From: Tuberibacillus sp. Marseille-P3662
GTDB taxonomy: Bacteria; Bacillota; Bacilli; Bacillales; Sporolactobacillaceae
Direction of reading: 5' to 3'
Assembly: GCF_900178005.1 (NCBI RefSeq)
Contig: NZ_FXBS01000005.1
Span: 1 to 64,000, forward strand
Length of the DNA stretch: 64,000 bases
Below, piece after piece: positions 10,449 through 19,170 of this stretch. The notes below the pieces were generated by a model. That model was not told the origin of the DNA. It did not search any database and worked only from the letters and a program-made list of their open reading frames with translations. The translations under genes and the position numbers were made by a program. Position 1 is the first letter of the stretch. Every line of letters begins with the position of its first letter.

Positions 10449-11402
10449 CTACATGATAAATAAAGTTATGTATAGGACATAGGCAAACGTCAATGTCAGC
10501 ACTAAGGCCAACGTCCCTTTCCATTCTTTTTTCTTTTTTGACCGCGACCGATTGGGTTGATGACCGTACACCGGTTTACGTTGCTCATTCGTTTTAGTTT
10601 CACTTATTAATGTGACAAATTCATGACGCATGTCAGCTGCTGAAGAATACTGTCCATTTATCGCCTTCAGAAGTATCGTTTCATAGGGTAGTAATTTGGG
10701 CTCATTTCGAATAATGGTCATCAACTCTTGGGAAGGGCGATGACCTTTTTGAGGATGCCTCATCGTTGCTGCATGAATCACAATCATGGCTACCGCAAAT
10801 AAGTCATAACTCGGTTCAGCTTTACGATCACCTAATCCCCAATATCCTCGATCATAGAACTCACTATATTCTTTAATACTGCGGCCGATCCTGGTAACGC
10901 CACCGACATCCAGCCACCGCACCTTTAACGGTCGGGAGGTGACAATAAGATTTTCAGGTTTTAGATCACCGAATACCCAACCTTCTTCATGAAGACGATG
11001 AAGACTTTTAAGTAATTGTAAAGCGAACACGCTTGTCCATTCAAATCCACGAACTTTTATACATTCAGTCAAGGATGTCCCATTAATATATTCCATAGCA
11101 TAAAAAGATAACGTCCCGCGGTTCGTGATCCAATCGTCGACATCATACAATTTGGGAGTGAGAGCTTCGCCTTGAACATGACTAAATGACTTTAAAATAT
11201 TGACTTCCGAAGTAATGGTTGAGTTATCATTTCCGAACTTGAGAGCAACACGGCCGTAATCGGAATTGGCCAAGTAGACAGTCCCCTGGGCACCGTAACC
11301 CAGGGGTTTGATAATCTGATATTGATTTTGATGCCATTTTCCAATAACAATGGTTCCCGGGGGAATTTTAAGAGCTTGATTCTTCAATGAAATCGTCGTC
11401 AT
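10449..11402 (-). CDS. yabT: Membrane-anchored Ser/Thr protein kinase, YabT-like
   Basis: The 317 residues form a Hanks-type kinase: glycine-rich loop PLGYGAQGTVYLA (about 33-45), ATP lysine in VALKFG, catalytic loop VFGDLKPENL and a DVGG in place of DFG. A single membrane segment lies near the C-terminus (about 292-315) and no extracellular sensor follows. This is the architecture of B. subtilis YabT, a sporulation kinase activated by DNA binding; the basic stretch SRSKKKKEWK before the membrane segment fits that. It overlaps yabS by 35 nt and lies between spoIIE and tilS. Confidence 0.9.
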   Translation of the reverse strand: MTTISLKNQALKIPPGTIVIGKWHQNQYQIIKPLGYGAQGTVYLANSDYGRVALKFGNDNSTITSEVNILKSFSHVQGEALTPKLYDVDDWITNRGTLSFYAMEYINGTSLTECIKVRGFEWTSVFALQLLKSLHRLHEEGWVFGDLKPENLIVTSRPLKVRWLDVGGVTRIGRSIKEYSEFYDRGYWGLGDRKAEPSYDLFAVAMIVIHAATMRHPQKGHRPSQELMTIIRNEPKLLPYETILLKAINGQYSSAADMRHEFVTLISETKTNEQRKPVYGHQPNRSRSKKKKEWKGTLALVLTLTFAYVLYITLFIM

Positions 11403-12102
11403 CGGAGATAAACCCTTTCCGTTTTTGTTTTGAGAATTGATTCAAGGCTGCTTTAATTGCCGGACCTGTTGGCGTGATACCACCTGAGGCCAACTTAGAA
11501 AATACATTATGAATCGCATCCATCTTGGGGGTCCAAGATAGGACTTGATCGATCGGTTTACGTTTCCCGGGAAATGTATAAAGGCAAAATTGATTTTTGC
11601 CAACCCTGGAATTCAAACTAATGGATAAGTCCATTAAAGCATCTTGAACCGTCGGAAGCTTGTTATCCATACTGGCACTTGTGTCAACAAGGATACACAC
11701 CTCAAGATTAGAGGTTTCACCGATATCGTCGACAACTTCCATGACCTTCCCCCGCTTCTCTGGAGGCAAATCTTCCATATCTTCACTTTCCCCGAGAATC
11801 TGTTGTAACTCTTGATTAACGACTCCTTTAATAGTTTGGGTCATCGCCTGTCGGGTCACTGCCTGTACCGTTTGTGAAAGTTGTTTGGTTTTAACAATTT
11901 GGCTAATACCGCCACCTGCCATAGCGATATCTTCCACTTCTTCAATGCCGCCATCTGCCGTTTGGTCATCATTTACTACACCAATCACATTTACAGCTAT
12001 CCCATATTCCTTAGCCAAGGCTGCTATTGCTGATGGATCTTCACCCTGATTTGAACATCCATCCGTAATTAATAAGATTTGCTTTAATGTTCCTTTATTC
12101 AT
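11368..12102 (-). CDS. yabS: von Willebrand factor A domain protein, YabS-like
   Basis: The 244 residues resemble YabS of B. subtilis. The first part (about 8-70) is a truncated VWA-like fold with ILLITDGCSNQGEDPSA, and the second (about 130-225) holds a metal-site motif ILVDTSASM followed by the conserved GGITPTGPAI. VWA domains mediate metal-dependent protein contacts; the partner is unknown. The start follows GAGGGGCTG. Its end overlaps the kinase gene, suggesting the two are made together during sporulation. Confidence 0.88.
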   Translation of the reverse strand: MNKGTLKQILLITDGCSNQGEDPSAIAALAKEYGIAVNVIGVVNDDQTADGGIEEVEDIAMAGGGISQIVKTKQLSQTVQAVTRQAMTQTIKGVVNQELQQILGESEDMEDLPPEKRGKVMEVVDDIGETSNLEVCILVDTSASMDNKLPTVQDALMDLSISLNSRVGKNQFCLYTFPGKRKPIDQVLSWTPKMDAIHNVFSKLASGGITPTGPAIKAALNQFSKQKRKGFISDDDDFIEESSS

Positions 12103-12192
12103 ACCATCAGCCCCTCTCTTCTACTATCATCCTCGCCAAAAGAGAGAGGGTTTATACCATCCTTACTAGACTCCTGTCACCACCGATAGATT

Positions 12193-14682
12193 TTACTGAG
12201 CTTTTCTTGATAGGGGCTGTCCGTTTGTGTAAGTTGAGATCGCTGCCCATTTAGGAATATGATGCTCAATTCTCGAAATAACAACCGTCATATCATCATC
12301 AATTTCTCCACCTTTAGTTCGTATCACCTCTTCTAACAATAAATCAGCGATTTCTTGTGGTTCATCTGTCTCCATCTCTTTAATCTTTCGTTTCATCCAA
12401 ATTTCTTTATTCTCAACATGCTTGGGGCCATCAAAAATACCATCACTCATCATAATCAATAGATCGCCAGCTTTAAGTTGATCACCCACAACTTCTACAT
12501 CTGTAAAATCTTGAATAATTCCCATTGGAAGGTTACTCCCTTCAATCATATTGACTTGTTGACCTCGTTTGATAAAGCTTGGGTGTGAACCAATTTTCAG
12601 AAACTTAACTCCAGCATCCTGCAAATCCACTAGGGCTAAATCGAGTGTAGAAAAAATTTCTTCAGTAGAACGCAAGGATAAAATAGAGTTAATGGATTTA
12701 ATCGCAATCGTTTCATCAATCCCTGACTTTAAAACCTTAGAAAGCAGTTGTAACGTCTCTTGACTTTCAACATGGGCCCGTTCTCCATTACCCATGCCAT
12801 CACTGATCGCAACTGCATATTTACCAACACCCAATTCAAATGTCGTGTAATTATCTCCAGAAATCCAGCCGCCTCCTTTGGCTGTATGAGCAACTCCTGT
12901 GTCAATCACATAAGCCTTAGCTGAACCAAACGTTACCTGACCATATCCGTTTGGAAACGCTGAATCGGTTAAATTCTTAACAACAATCGTTTCGTTTAAA
13001 ATGTCCGACAAGATTGGGGCAATTATTTTATCGCATTCCCCGTAATAATCAGAAGGAATCGTCATATCTATGTCTACGGCCCCTTCTTCCAAATTATATA
13101 TTTCAACATTTTCAATATCTAATCCAATATCCCGTAGTTTTTCAATGATTTGATCCTCTTGCTGTTGATGCGTATCGCGTTCTCTTTTAATCTCATCAGC
13201 AAAGTCACCCATCACTTGAGAAACACCAAATAGTTGTTCAGCAACCAACCTTCGACTATCATTGACTTTCTGCCTTAGCTTTTGCTGTTCATCATATTTG
13301 TCATATTGCTGCTGCATGGCTTGAATCACTTGCTCAGGCTTCACACAATGCTTGCGCCATTCCCGCTTCAATTTAGGACTCTGGATCGCCCCCGTTTCTC
13401 CCATCTCTGACATCATTTCTGTCATGTAATCATAGGTTTGATCAAACTTCTTGACCCAACACTGTTCTTTTAAAAAGCAAGTCTGACATGTCTTCTCCGT
13501 TACTTGACTCAAGAATAGATCCACTTCATGATTTGAATCATGGTCATCAGGTGAATGGCTCGAATGTGAAAAGCTATTGGATAAAGCCTGAAACAATGAT
13601 GAAAATTGCTCGACTCTTTTAGCCGTCACATCGCGCAACTTTGTCATGTACTGTTGTTGCTGTGAATCATACTCTTGGGTCCCGGGCACATAGATAGCGA
13701 TCGACTTAAAAACGGACTTGGGCGTTAATAAAAATAAGAAAACAGCAGCAAGGGAAGTCAGCGTGGTGCTTGTAAGCTGCTGATAGCCATTACCATACAA
13801 ACCAATTAACAGCGTCCCAATCATTAAACCAACGCTAACCCCTGGTTTTTTACCCTCTTTCAAAAGGCCACCCAGTAAACCGGAGAAAGCCAATAGACTC
13901 ATTTGATAAAGACTCGTGACATTGGCAAGGCTTAAAATGAGCCCCAGGACAACCCCCACCGTTGATCCAACAGCTGCACCACCTATATATGCAAACACTA
14001 AAATAAAGTATCTGGATAACGCTTGCTCGACTGGAACACCGTAGACAGCCCAGCCAATCGTCCCTGTCAAAATGGACGCTAGCAGAATCATAAAACAGAT
14101 CATTTCTTCATGTTTTAGCGTCTTTTTTCGAATTTTGGATCCAATTAAAGGTAAACTGTACAAAAAGATCAGCGTCAAAAGGTAGCTTAAACCGGCCTCA
14201 ATTAAAGCGGTAATGGTATCTGTGATAAGCCATTGACCGCTTTGTATATACGTGAACAGTGCCCGTGTCATACCTGTACTCAGAAGGACAACATAGGGAA
14301 GCAATTGGTACTCTTCCTTCTTAATCACTTTAACCACAAATGCCCGAACGAGAACAAAGACTACAATGGCCGAAAAAGCAAATAAACCTTGCCAAAGATC
14401 CACAGTCGAGGCCCCTACCACCAAACTAACAAAGGCAAGTAAACGCTTGTCCGGTTTTAATAGAAATACCGCTGCAAAGAAGGGCGTAATAAAGGGAGCC
14501 ATATCCGATAAAATCACGGCACGACCTAATAACAATCCAACCACCAGACATAATGTTTCCCACCGCCCTAACACATTCATAACGGTTTTTTTTACGAACT
14601 GAACCCATTGCTGTAAGTAGTGCCTGCTTGGTTTATTCGTATAAGTCTGTGCAACGTTGCTATCTTCCAATTTATGTATCAT
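12193..14682 (-). CDS. spoIIE: Stage II sporulation protein E (PP2C phosphatase)
   Basis: SpoIIE dephosphorylates SpoIIAA to release sigma-F in the forespore and interacts with FtsZ at the polar septum. The N-terminal third is about ten membrane helices; the middle is an FtsZ-binding/regulatory region; the C-terminal PP2C domain has AISDGMGNGERA and LIMMSDGIFDG with metal-binding aspartates. A longer frame begins at a TTG at 14751, but that TTG is the promoter -35. I use the ATG at 14682, 7 nt after GGGTGGT, giving 829 aa (827 in B. subtilis). Confidence 0.96.
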   Translation of the reverse strand: MIHKLEDSNVAQTYTNKPSRHYLQQWVQFVKKTVMNVLGRWETLCLVVGLLLGRAVILSDMAPFITPFFAAVFLLKPDKRLLAFVSLVVGASTVDLWQGLFAFSAIVVFVLVRAFVVKVIKKEEYQLLPYVVLLSTGMTRALFTYIQSGQWLITDTITALIEAGLSYLLTLIFLYSLPLIGSKIRKKTLKHEEMICFMILLASILTGTIGWAVYGVPVEQALSRYFILVFAYIGGAAVGSTVGVVLGLILSLANVTSLYQMSLLAFSGLLGGLLKEGKKPGVSVGLMIGTLLIGLYGNGYQQLTSTTLTSLAAVFLFLLTPKSVFKSIAIYVPGTQEYDSQQQQYMTKLRDVTAKRVEQFSSLFQALSNSFSHSSHSPDDHDSNHEVDLFLSQVTEKTCQTCFLKEQCWVKKFDQTYDYMTEMMSEMGETGAIQSPKLKREWRKHCVKPEQVIQAMQQQYDKYDEQQKLRQKVNDSRRLVAEQLFGVSQVMGDFADEIKRERDTHQQQEDQIIEKLRDIGLDIENVEIYNLEEGAVDIDMTIPSDYYGECDKIIAPILSDILNETIVVKNLTDSAFPNGYGQVTFGSAKAYVIDTGVAHTAKGGGWISGDNYTTFELGVGKYAVAISDGMGNGERAHVESQETLQLLSKVLKSGIDETIAIKSINSILSLRSTEEIFSTLDLALVDLQDAGVKFLKIGSHPSFIKRGQQVNMIEGSNLPMGIIQDFTDVEVVGDQLKAGDLLIMMSDGIFDGPKHVENKEIWMKRKIKEMETDEPQEIADLLLEEVIRTKGGEIDDDMTVVISRIEHHIPKWAAISTYTNGQPLSRKAQ

Positions 14683-14718
14683 CCCATGCACCACCCGTAA
14701 ATAATTATTGTATGATTC

Positions 14719-14889
14719 ATTAAACCATAGGATGACTACACATTTTGTCAAAACAAGAAGACAAGACTAAAAAAGTCTTCGACGATTTTCAAGATGGATT
14801 GTCAAAAAAGCAAAACATTAGCGAAAAGATTCACTTTTCAATAATAATGATGGCGGCCTAACCGGAAAACAGTGTAACAAGTTGTCAAA
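14719..14889 (-). promoter_or_regulatory. Spo0A-activated sigma-A promoter of spoIIE (21-bp spacer)
   Basis: TTGACA (14746-14751) and TTTAAT (14719-14724) are separated by 21 bp, the unusual spacing known for the B. subtilis spoIIE promoter. A perfect 0A box TTTGTCAAA (plus strand, 14744-14752) overlaps the -35. Further near-matches are ATTGTCAAA at 14798-14806, GTTGTCAAA at 14881-14889, and CGTCGAA on the minus strand at 14778-14784. Phosphorylated Spo0A probably activates it. Confidence 0.78.
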
Positions 14890-14930
14890 ACAGCGAGGAG
14901 ATTGACCCTGAAAAAATTTGAATAAAAATA

Positions 14931-14968
14931 AAGAACTCACTGACCCTTTTCATGGGCAGTGAGTTCTT
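14931..14968 (-). terminator. Terminator after yabR
   Basis: A long stem, AAGAACTCACTG/CAGTGAGTTCTT with inner CCC/GGG, spans 14931-14968 and is followed on the minus strand by TTTATTTTTATT. It ends the divIC-yabR unit ahead of the spoIIE promoter. The two tRNA genes found here in B. subtilis are absent. Confidence 0.9.
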
Positions 14969-14998
14969 ATCTATCTCATTATAACAAACGGCAACAAG

Positions 14999-15391
14999 TT
15001 AGGACTTTCTTGCGCCACGATTATTGCGCTTGGAATCGTCTTGTCGGCGCAGTGCCGATTGACGTTCTTCGCTGTCTTTTAAGAAGCGGTTCATTTTATC
15101 CTCGAAGCTTTGTTTCTTTTGCCGAGGAGGTCCGCCCCCACGTTTTGATTTGGGACGATCAACAGCTTTACGAATCGATAAACCAATTTTGCCATCGTCC
15201 TCAACTTTGAGCACTTTAACAGTTACTTGGTCACCGACAGATAAAACGTCATTGATATCTTTCACATAGCGATCAGCAACTTCACTGATATGAACAAGTC
15301 CTGTCTTACCGCCAGGCAAATCAACAAACGCCCCAAAACGTGTAATGCCTGACACTTTTCCTTCCAACTTGTTGCCTGCTTCGATTGTCAT
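14999..15391 (-). CDS. yabR: S1 RNA-binding domain protein YabR
   Basis: The 130 residues start with a single S1 domain (about 4-73: LEGKVSGITRFGAFVDLPGGKTGLVH), homologous to a repeat of ribosomal protein S1. A basic, low-complexity tail follows, with KSKRGGGPPRQKKQ and RRQDDSKRNNRGARKS, probably RNA-binding. The RNA target is unknown. B. subtilis has the same gene between divIC and spoIIE. The start follows GGAGGAGCATTGC. Confidence 0.93.
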   Translation of the reverse strand: MTIEAGNKLEGKVSGITRFGAFVDLPGGKTGLVHISEVADRYVKDINDVLSVGDQVTVKVLKVEDDGKIGLSIRKAVDRPKSKRGGGPPRQKKQSFEDKMNRFLKDSEERQSALRRQDDSKRNNRGARKS

Positions 15392-15463
15392 AAAAGCAAT
15401 GCTCCTCCTAAAACCTGAAAATGTAATAATTAATTTTATTATATATATATGAATTTGAGCCTG

Positions 15464-15856
15464 TCAACGATTGTCATTTTCCACGGAGGAGAAGATGATT
15501 TCATTGTCATCAGACAGAAAGTAATCCTTACGGGCCAATTGCCCAATATAATCCGTATCATGTAACAATTTAATTTCCCGATTTAATGCAGTTTTATGCT
15601 GTTTGGCGTCATCTAATTTCGCTTGAAGTTGTTCTTTGTTTTGTTTCTTAGCGTCTAACTGCTCCATTCTTGAATCAAGGACAGATACCATACTCCCAAT
15701 GACGAGTAACATAAGAATAAAAAAGGCGGATAAACGTCTGATTAGACCTATGCGGCGTTTACGTCGCAATTCATCCATATGTTGCAATTCATGCGTATAA
15801 TCTGAACGGATGTGGGCTACCCGTTGTTTTTTACTTGCTATACCCAAATCAAACAC
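15464..15856 (-). CDS. divIC: Cell division protein DivIC (FtsB-like)
   Basis: DivIC is a bitopic divisome protein that works with FtsL and DivIB to recruit septal wall synthesis. The 130 residues have a basic cytoplasmic N-terminus, one membrane helix (about 42-60, RLSAFFILMLLVIGSMVSVL) and an extracellular coiled coil (about 65-105) ending in the conserved YIGQLARKDYFLS segment. It starts 2 nt after the yabQ stop, the conserved arrangement in spore formers. Confidence 0.95.
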   Translation of the reverse strand: MFDLGIASKKQRVAHIRSDYTHELQHMDELRRKRRIGLIRRLSAFFILMLLVIGSMVSVLDSRMEQLDAKKQNKEQLQAKLDDAKQHKTALNREIKLLHDTDYIGQLARKDYFLSDDNEIIFSSVENDNR

Positions 15857-15858
15857 CC

Positions 15859-16455
15859 CTAATCTGGTTTAAACCATTGTATGACCTTCTGTAATTGCTT
15901 TTTGATTGTCGTTAAAAATGACATCAACTGGTTCAGCCATTTCGTTGCTTTGACTTTCAAATAATCAGGGATGATCAATCGAAATAACCATTTAAACGGC
16001 AGATAAACGGCAGATAAAATAAATAGTACAACAGCGAGGATAAATCTACTTATTATCTTACCTAAATTCAGCAAAAGCTGCAATAGGAATATGGTAGGTT
16101 GTATGATTAAATGGTATAGCAAACGTTTAAAAAAGCCGATAATATGCCCAATAATTGATATGAAACGTTCCAATAAATTCTTATAGATTCCCTCTAATAA
16201 TGCTTTATAGGCAGAGAAACCAACACCTAATGCCAATAGCAAATAGAAGCGGATCTGGCCTTCATTCAATTCAAGCAAGACCCAAAAGACGAGTAGACCC
16301 TGGATGATCCAGAAGAGAATATCACTCACAAATAGTGTTATCGTACGACGGTGTTTAGGATTCACAAAGCGGTGGTAGGTGGCTAACGATAGACCGAACC
16401 ACCCACCCATGGCAGTCATAGCAAGTAAGGTTGTAAATTGCTCTGAAAGTGTCAT
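15859..16455 (-). CDS. yabQ: Spore cortex biosynthesis protein YabQ
   Basis: YabQ is a mother-cell membrane protein needed for spore cortex formation. The 198 residues contain about four or five hydrophobic helices, with the N-terminal LSEQFTTLLAMTAMGGWFGL typical of the family, and end with a basic amphipathic tail. Its start overlaps the yabP stop by 4 nt (ATGA), so the two are translationally coupled, and divIC follows at once. Confidence 0.93.
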   Translation of the reverse strand: MTLSEQFTTLLAMTAMGGWFGLSLATYHRFVNPKHRRTITLFVSDILFWIIQGLLVFWVLLELNEGQIRFYLLLALGVGFSAYKALLEGIYKNLLERFISIIGHIIGFFKRLLYHLIIQPTIFLLQLLLNLGKIISRFILAVVLFILSAVYLPFKWLFRLIIPDYLKVKATKWLNQLMSFLTTIKKQLQKVIQWFKPD

Positions 16456-16760
16456 TTGAATAGCTTACTGAAGAACCCTTTACCTTGTTCTCCATATTGC
16501 TCATCGAGATAACTGATATCCGATACTTTTCCCTCGATGACAACAACGCCTTGTTCAACATTTAAGTTTTGCATTTTCAATTGACTGCCCTTAACAGCAA
16601 GGTATCCCATCACGGTTTCCAGCAAAAACTCTTCATGATCAAAACTCTCCACATGCTTAACACCGGTGATTTCAATATTTTTTCGGCCCTTCATGACAAT
16701 ATCATGATTAGGCTGATGCCTGTCCTTATCTAATGAATGATTTGGGTAATATTGTTCCAA
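16452..16760 (-). CDS. yabP: Sporulation protein YabP
   Basis: YabP is a small mother-cell sporulation protein of the YabP/YqfC family. The core (about 25-95) shows KNIEITGVKHVESFDHEEFLLETVMG and the end contains LNVEQGVVVIEGKVSDISYL. I place the start at a TTG at 16760 with GAGGGGG about 8 nt upstream; no in-frame ATG lies nearby. About 170 bp separates it from rqcP, enough for a sporulation-specific promoter, though I could not assign a sigma-E site convincingly. Confidence 0.9.
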   Translation of the reverse strand: MEQYYPNHSLDKDRHQPNHDIVMKGRKNIEITGVKHVESFDHEEFLLETVMGYLAVKGSQLKMQNLNVEQGVVVIEGKVSDISYLDEQYGEQGKGFFSKLFK

Positions 16761-16930
16761 TGTCCATCCCCCTCTCTAATGTTATTGCTATGAGGGTAAT
16801 GATCCATTTAGAACAAGCTTCTTTAAAAGATAGTTTCAACTAACGTAAGAAAATTGATCACAAAGGGAGCGTTCAACTAGAAACATCTCCTGAGTGTGAG
16901 AACACTGAACGGACTCACTTCTTGCGAGCC

Positions 16931-16957
16931 AAAAAACCTCCATCAAAATGATAGAGG
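16931..16957 (-). terminator. Terminator after rqcP
   Basis: CCTCTATCA and TGATGGAGG on the minus strand (16957-16949 with 16945-16937) form a 9-bp stem with a 3-nt loop, followed by TTTTTT. It isolates the mazG-HU-rqcP unit from yabP. Confidence 0.85.
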
Positions 16958-16961
16958 GGCT

Positions 16962-17222
16962 TTAAGCATTAATGGATTCTTCACGGATAATTGCATACAA
17001 GTCTTCCGCCGACTCTTTCTTGACTGTATCCTGCAAATGCTGCACTTTCACCGTTAATACGCGATGACCGTAGCGGATAGTGACTTCATCACCTAATGTG
17101 AGATTCGTACCTGCTTTAGCCGGTTGATCGTTAACAAGCAATCGATCTTGTGCGGCCATTTCTTTGGCCACAGTCCTTCGTTTCACTAAACGCGAGACCT
17201 TTAAAAACTTATCAATTCGCAT
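16962..17222 (-). CDS. rqcP: S4-domain ribosome quality-control factor RqcP (YabO)
   Basis: RqcP binds stalled 50S-peptidyl-tRNA complexes and supports RqcH-driven poly-alanine tailing. The 86 residues are one S4 RNA-binding domain (MRIDKFLKVSRLVKRRTVAKE, then DRLLVNDQPAKAGTNLTLGDEVTIRYG) with a short acidic tail, the normal size. Its ATG overlaps the HU stop (TAATG). Conserved Bacillus order places mazG upstream; here an HU gene sits between them. Confidence 0.95.
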   Translation of the reverse strand: MRIDKFLKVSRLVKRRTVAKEMAAQDRLLVNDQPAKAGTNLTLGDEVTIRYGHRVLTVKVQHLQDTVKKESAEDLYAIIREESINA

Positions 17223-17494
17223 TACTTCACAGCTTCCTTCAATTTATTACCAGGACGGAAAGCAGGCACAGTTGAAGCCGGAATATCAATGGCCTCTCCT
17301 GTTTGAGGATTGCGACCTTTTCGGCTTGAACGTTCGCGTGCTTCAAATGTTCCAAATCCAACCAGCTGAACCTTTTCGTTATTGCTTAACGCATCGGCAA
17401 CTTCATCTAGAACACCGTTCACCACTGCCTCAACATCTTTCTTAGCTAAACCTGTCTCATCTGCAATATTATTGACCATCTCATTTTTATTCAT
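17222..17494 (-). CDS. hup: HU-type DNA-binding protein
   Basis: HU is a small dimeric nucleoid protein that bends DNA. The 90-residue protein has the HU signature in the beta-arm region GFGTFEARERSSRKGRNPQTG and the end VPAFRPGNKLKEAV. The start is the ATG at 17494 (MNKNEMVN), with AAGGAGGT about 9 nt upstream; an upstream in-frame start is unlikely. In B. subtilis the mazG-rqcP pair lacks it (hbs is elsewhere). I recall the same insertion from Paenibacillus-type genomes. It may be a second HU paralogue. Confidence 0.95.
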   Translation of the reverse strand: MNKNEMVNNIADETGLAKKDVEAVVNGVLDEVADALSNNEKVQLVGFGTFEARERSSRKGRNPQTGEAIDIPASTVPAFRPGNKLKEAVK

Positions 17495-17590
17495 CTTATC
17501 AATACCTCCTTGGCACATCTGTACATGCTGCCATTTTTGTTGGCTTGCGAGCTTTTAACTATTCTACCAAAAAGTATTCTCTATTAAAAC

Positions 17591-19069
17591 TTATTCTCCT
17601 GCTTCTTTTGCTAAAAATATCTTAGCTTCCTCCCATATCTCATCCATTCTGTCCAAACTCATGGATGATAGACTCACACCTTGTTCCTCGGCATATCTTT
17701 CAATATATGAAAATCGCTCATAAAACTTCTTATTTGTCCGTTGTAAGGCTATTTCTGGATGAATGTTATAGTGGCGGGCTACATTGACCAAAGCAAACAA
17801 TGCATCCCCCAATTCATCAAGCGTAGACTCATGAGAATCCATCAAGCTCTGTTTGACTTCATCGAGTTCTTCATAAACTTTGGCCCAGACAGGTTCATCT
17901 TCGGACCAATCAAAGCCAACCTTAGCTGCTTTCTTTTGATATTCAAAAGCCTTATTGAGTGGCGGCAAAGCTTTACCTACATCCCAAAGCAAACCATGTG
18001 ACCGATGTTGTTTGTTCGTTTCATTGGCTTTAATCGCATCCCAATTTTGCATCACATCTTCAGCTGTGTCTGCTTGTCCGTCACTAAATACGTGGGGATG
18101 GCGGCGAATCATTTTCTCCGTAAGTCCATAAATGACATCGTCAACAGCAAAATAACCGTTATCTTCCCCGATTTGGGCATGTAGCATCACTTGCAACAAC
18201 ACATCGCCTAGCTCCTCTGCAATATGTTCATCGTCTTCATCATCAATGGCATCTATCACTTCATAGGCTTCTTCTAGTAAATACGGTTTCAAAGATTCGT
18301 GCGTCTGCTTTCTGTCCCACGGGCAGCCGTTCGGCCCTCTAAGGGTCCCTATCACTTGTCGCAGCTTGGCAAATGTATGGTACAAGTAACGCTCATTAGA
18401 CACTGGTGGCACATACACACTCGTTAAATTGTCTGTCGTGAAATCATGATCTAACTTAGACAACGGCACCTTAATGACCTGTTCATTCTGGCCACCCGCA
18501 GCTGTCACAATCGTAACTTCATAATCCGGCGGAAGATGTTCGAGTAAATTGAGCTTTACTTCTGACGCAATGATCGCATCATAAACCTGGCAAATAATCA
18601 TATGTTGCTGTAAGGGTAGTTGATCGGTCTCAAGTGACATAGCATCCATTAAGGAAAAGCCTTCAATAGGGTCAATCCCTAAAGCCGTAAGCATTGGATC
18701 GATAAAACTGTGACCCCCTTGAATATGGATCACAACGTCGTAAGCTTCAGACCACTCCTGCAAGAGCTTGACCGTCCTTTCAGCGACTTGGGGATGTCCT
18801 GGGACAGCATAAATAATCTCTTGTCCTTGAGCTGTCTCCAGCAATTCCTGGGCAATCGCTTCATACACTTCAGGAAAATTCTCATACTGCTCGTAAACCG
18901 AATCAAAACTTTGACACCTAACACCATCTTGCTTTAATTGGTCTACCACAGGGTGCTTGTCCGTTCTTACATAAATATCACCTTTTTGTTGCAATAAACG
19001 ATATATACCGATTGACAACTGTTCGATATCATCTGCACCTAAACCAACAATGTTAATTGTCCCCGCCAT
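17591..19069 (-). CDS. mazG: MazG/tetrapyrrole methylase fusion (YabN)
   Basis: The protein fuses an N-terminal SAM-dependent methylase-like domain (about 1-220: INIVGLGADDIEQL, IIYAVPGHP) to a C-terminal MazG nucleotide pyrophosphohydrolase (about 225-490). MazG shows NGCPWDRKQTHESLKPYLLE with EExxE-type metal sites (LLEEAYEVIDAI, IAEELGDVLLQ). MazG hydrolyses aberrant NTPs; the methylase substrate is unknown. I use the ATG at 19069 (MAGTIN) rather than the GTG at 19087, because AAGGATGG lies just ahead of it. Length is 492 aa, close to B. subtilis YabN. Confidence 0.94.
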   Translation of the reverse strand: MAGTINIVGLGADDIEQLSIGIYRLLQQKGDIYVRTDKHPVVDQLKQDGVRCQSFDSVYEQYENFPEVYEAIAQELLETAQGQEIIYAVPGHPQVAERTVKLLQEWSEAYDVVIHIQGGHSFIDPMLTALGIDPIEGFSLMDAMSLETDQLPLQQHMIICQVYDAIIASEVKLNLLEHLPPDYEVTIVTAAGGQNEQVIKVPLSKLDHDFTTDNLTSVYVPPVSNERYLYHTFAKLRQVIGTLRGPNGCPWDRKQTHESLKPYLLEEAYEVIDAIDDEDDEHIAEELGDVLLQVMLHAQIGEDNGYFAVDDVIYGLTEKMIRRHPHVFSDGQADTAEDVMQNWDAIKANETNKQHRSHGLLWDVGKALPPLNKAFEYQKKAAKVGFDWSEDEPVWAKVYEELDEVKQSLMDSHESTLDELGDALFALVNVARHYNIHPEIALQRTNKKFYERFSYIERYAEEQGVSLSSMSLDRMDEIWEEAKIFLAKEAGE

Positions 19070-19170
19070 TTCACCCATCCTTATCACGTCAAAATACTTG
19101 CCTTATTTTACCCTCCAGTATAACCATAATCTTTTCAAAAATAAACTAAGGAAGCCTTTAGGCACTTAAA

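Noticed and set aside
14683..14751. N-terminal extension of SpoIIE starting at TTG
   Set aside because: That TTG is the -35 element of the spoIIE promoter, upstream of transcription start.
16761..16930. sigma-E promoter for yabP
   Set aside because: CATAGCAA near 16790 partly fits the -10, but no -35 with correct spacing was seen.
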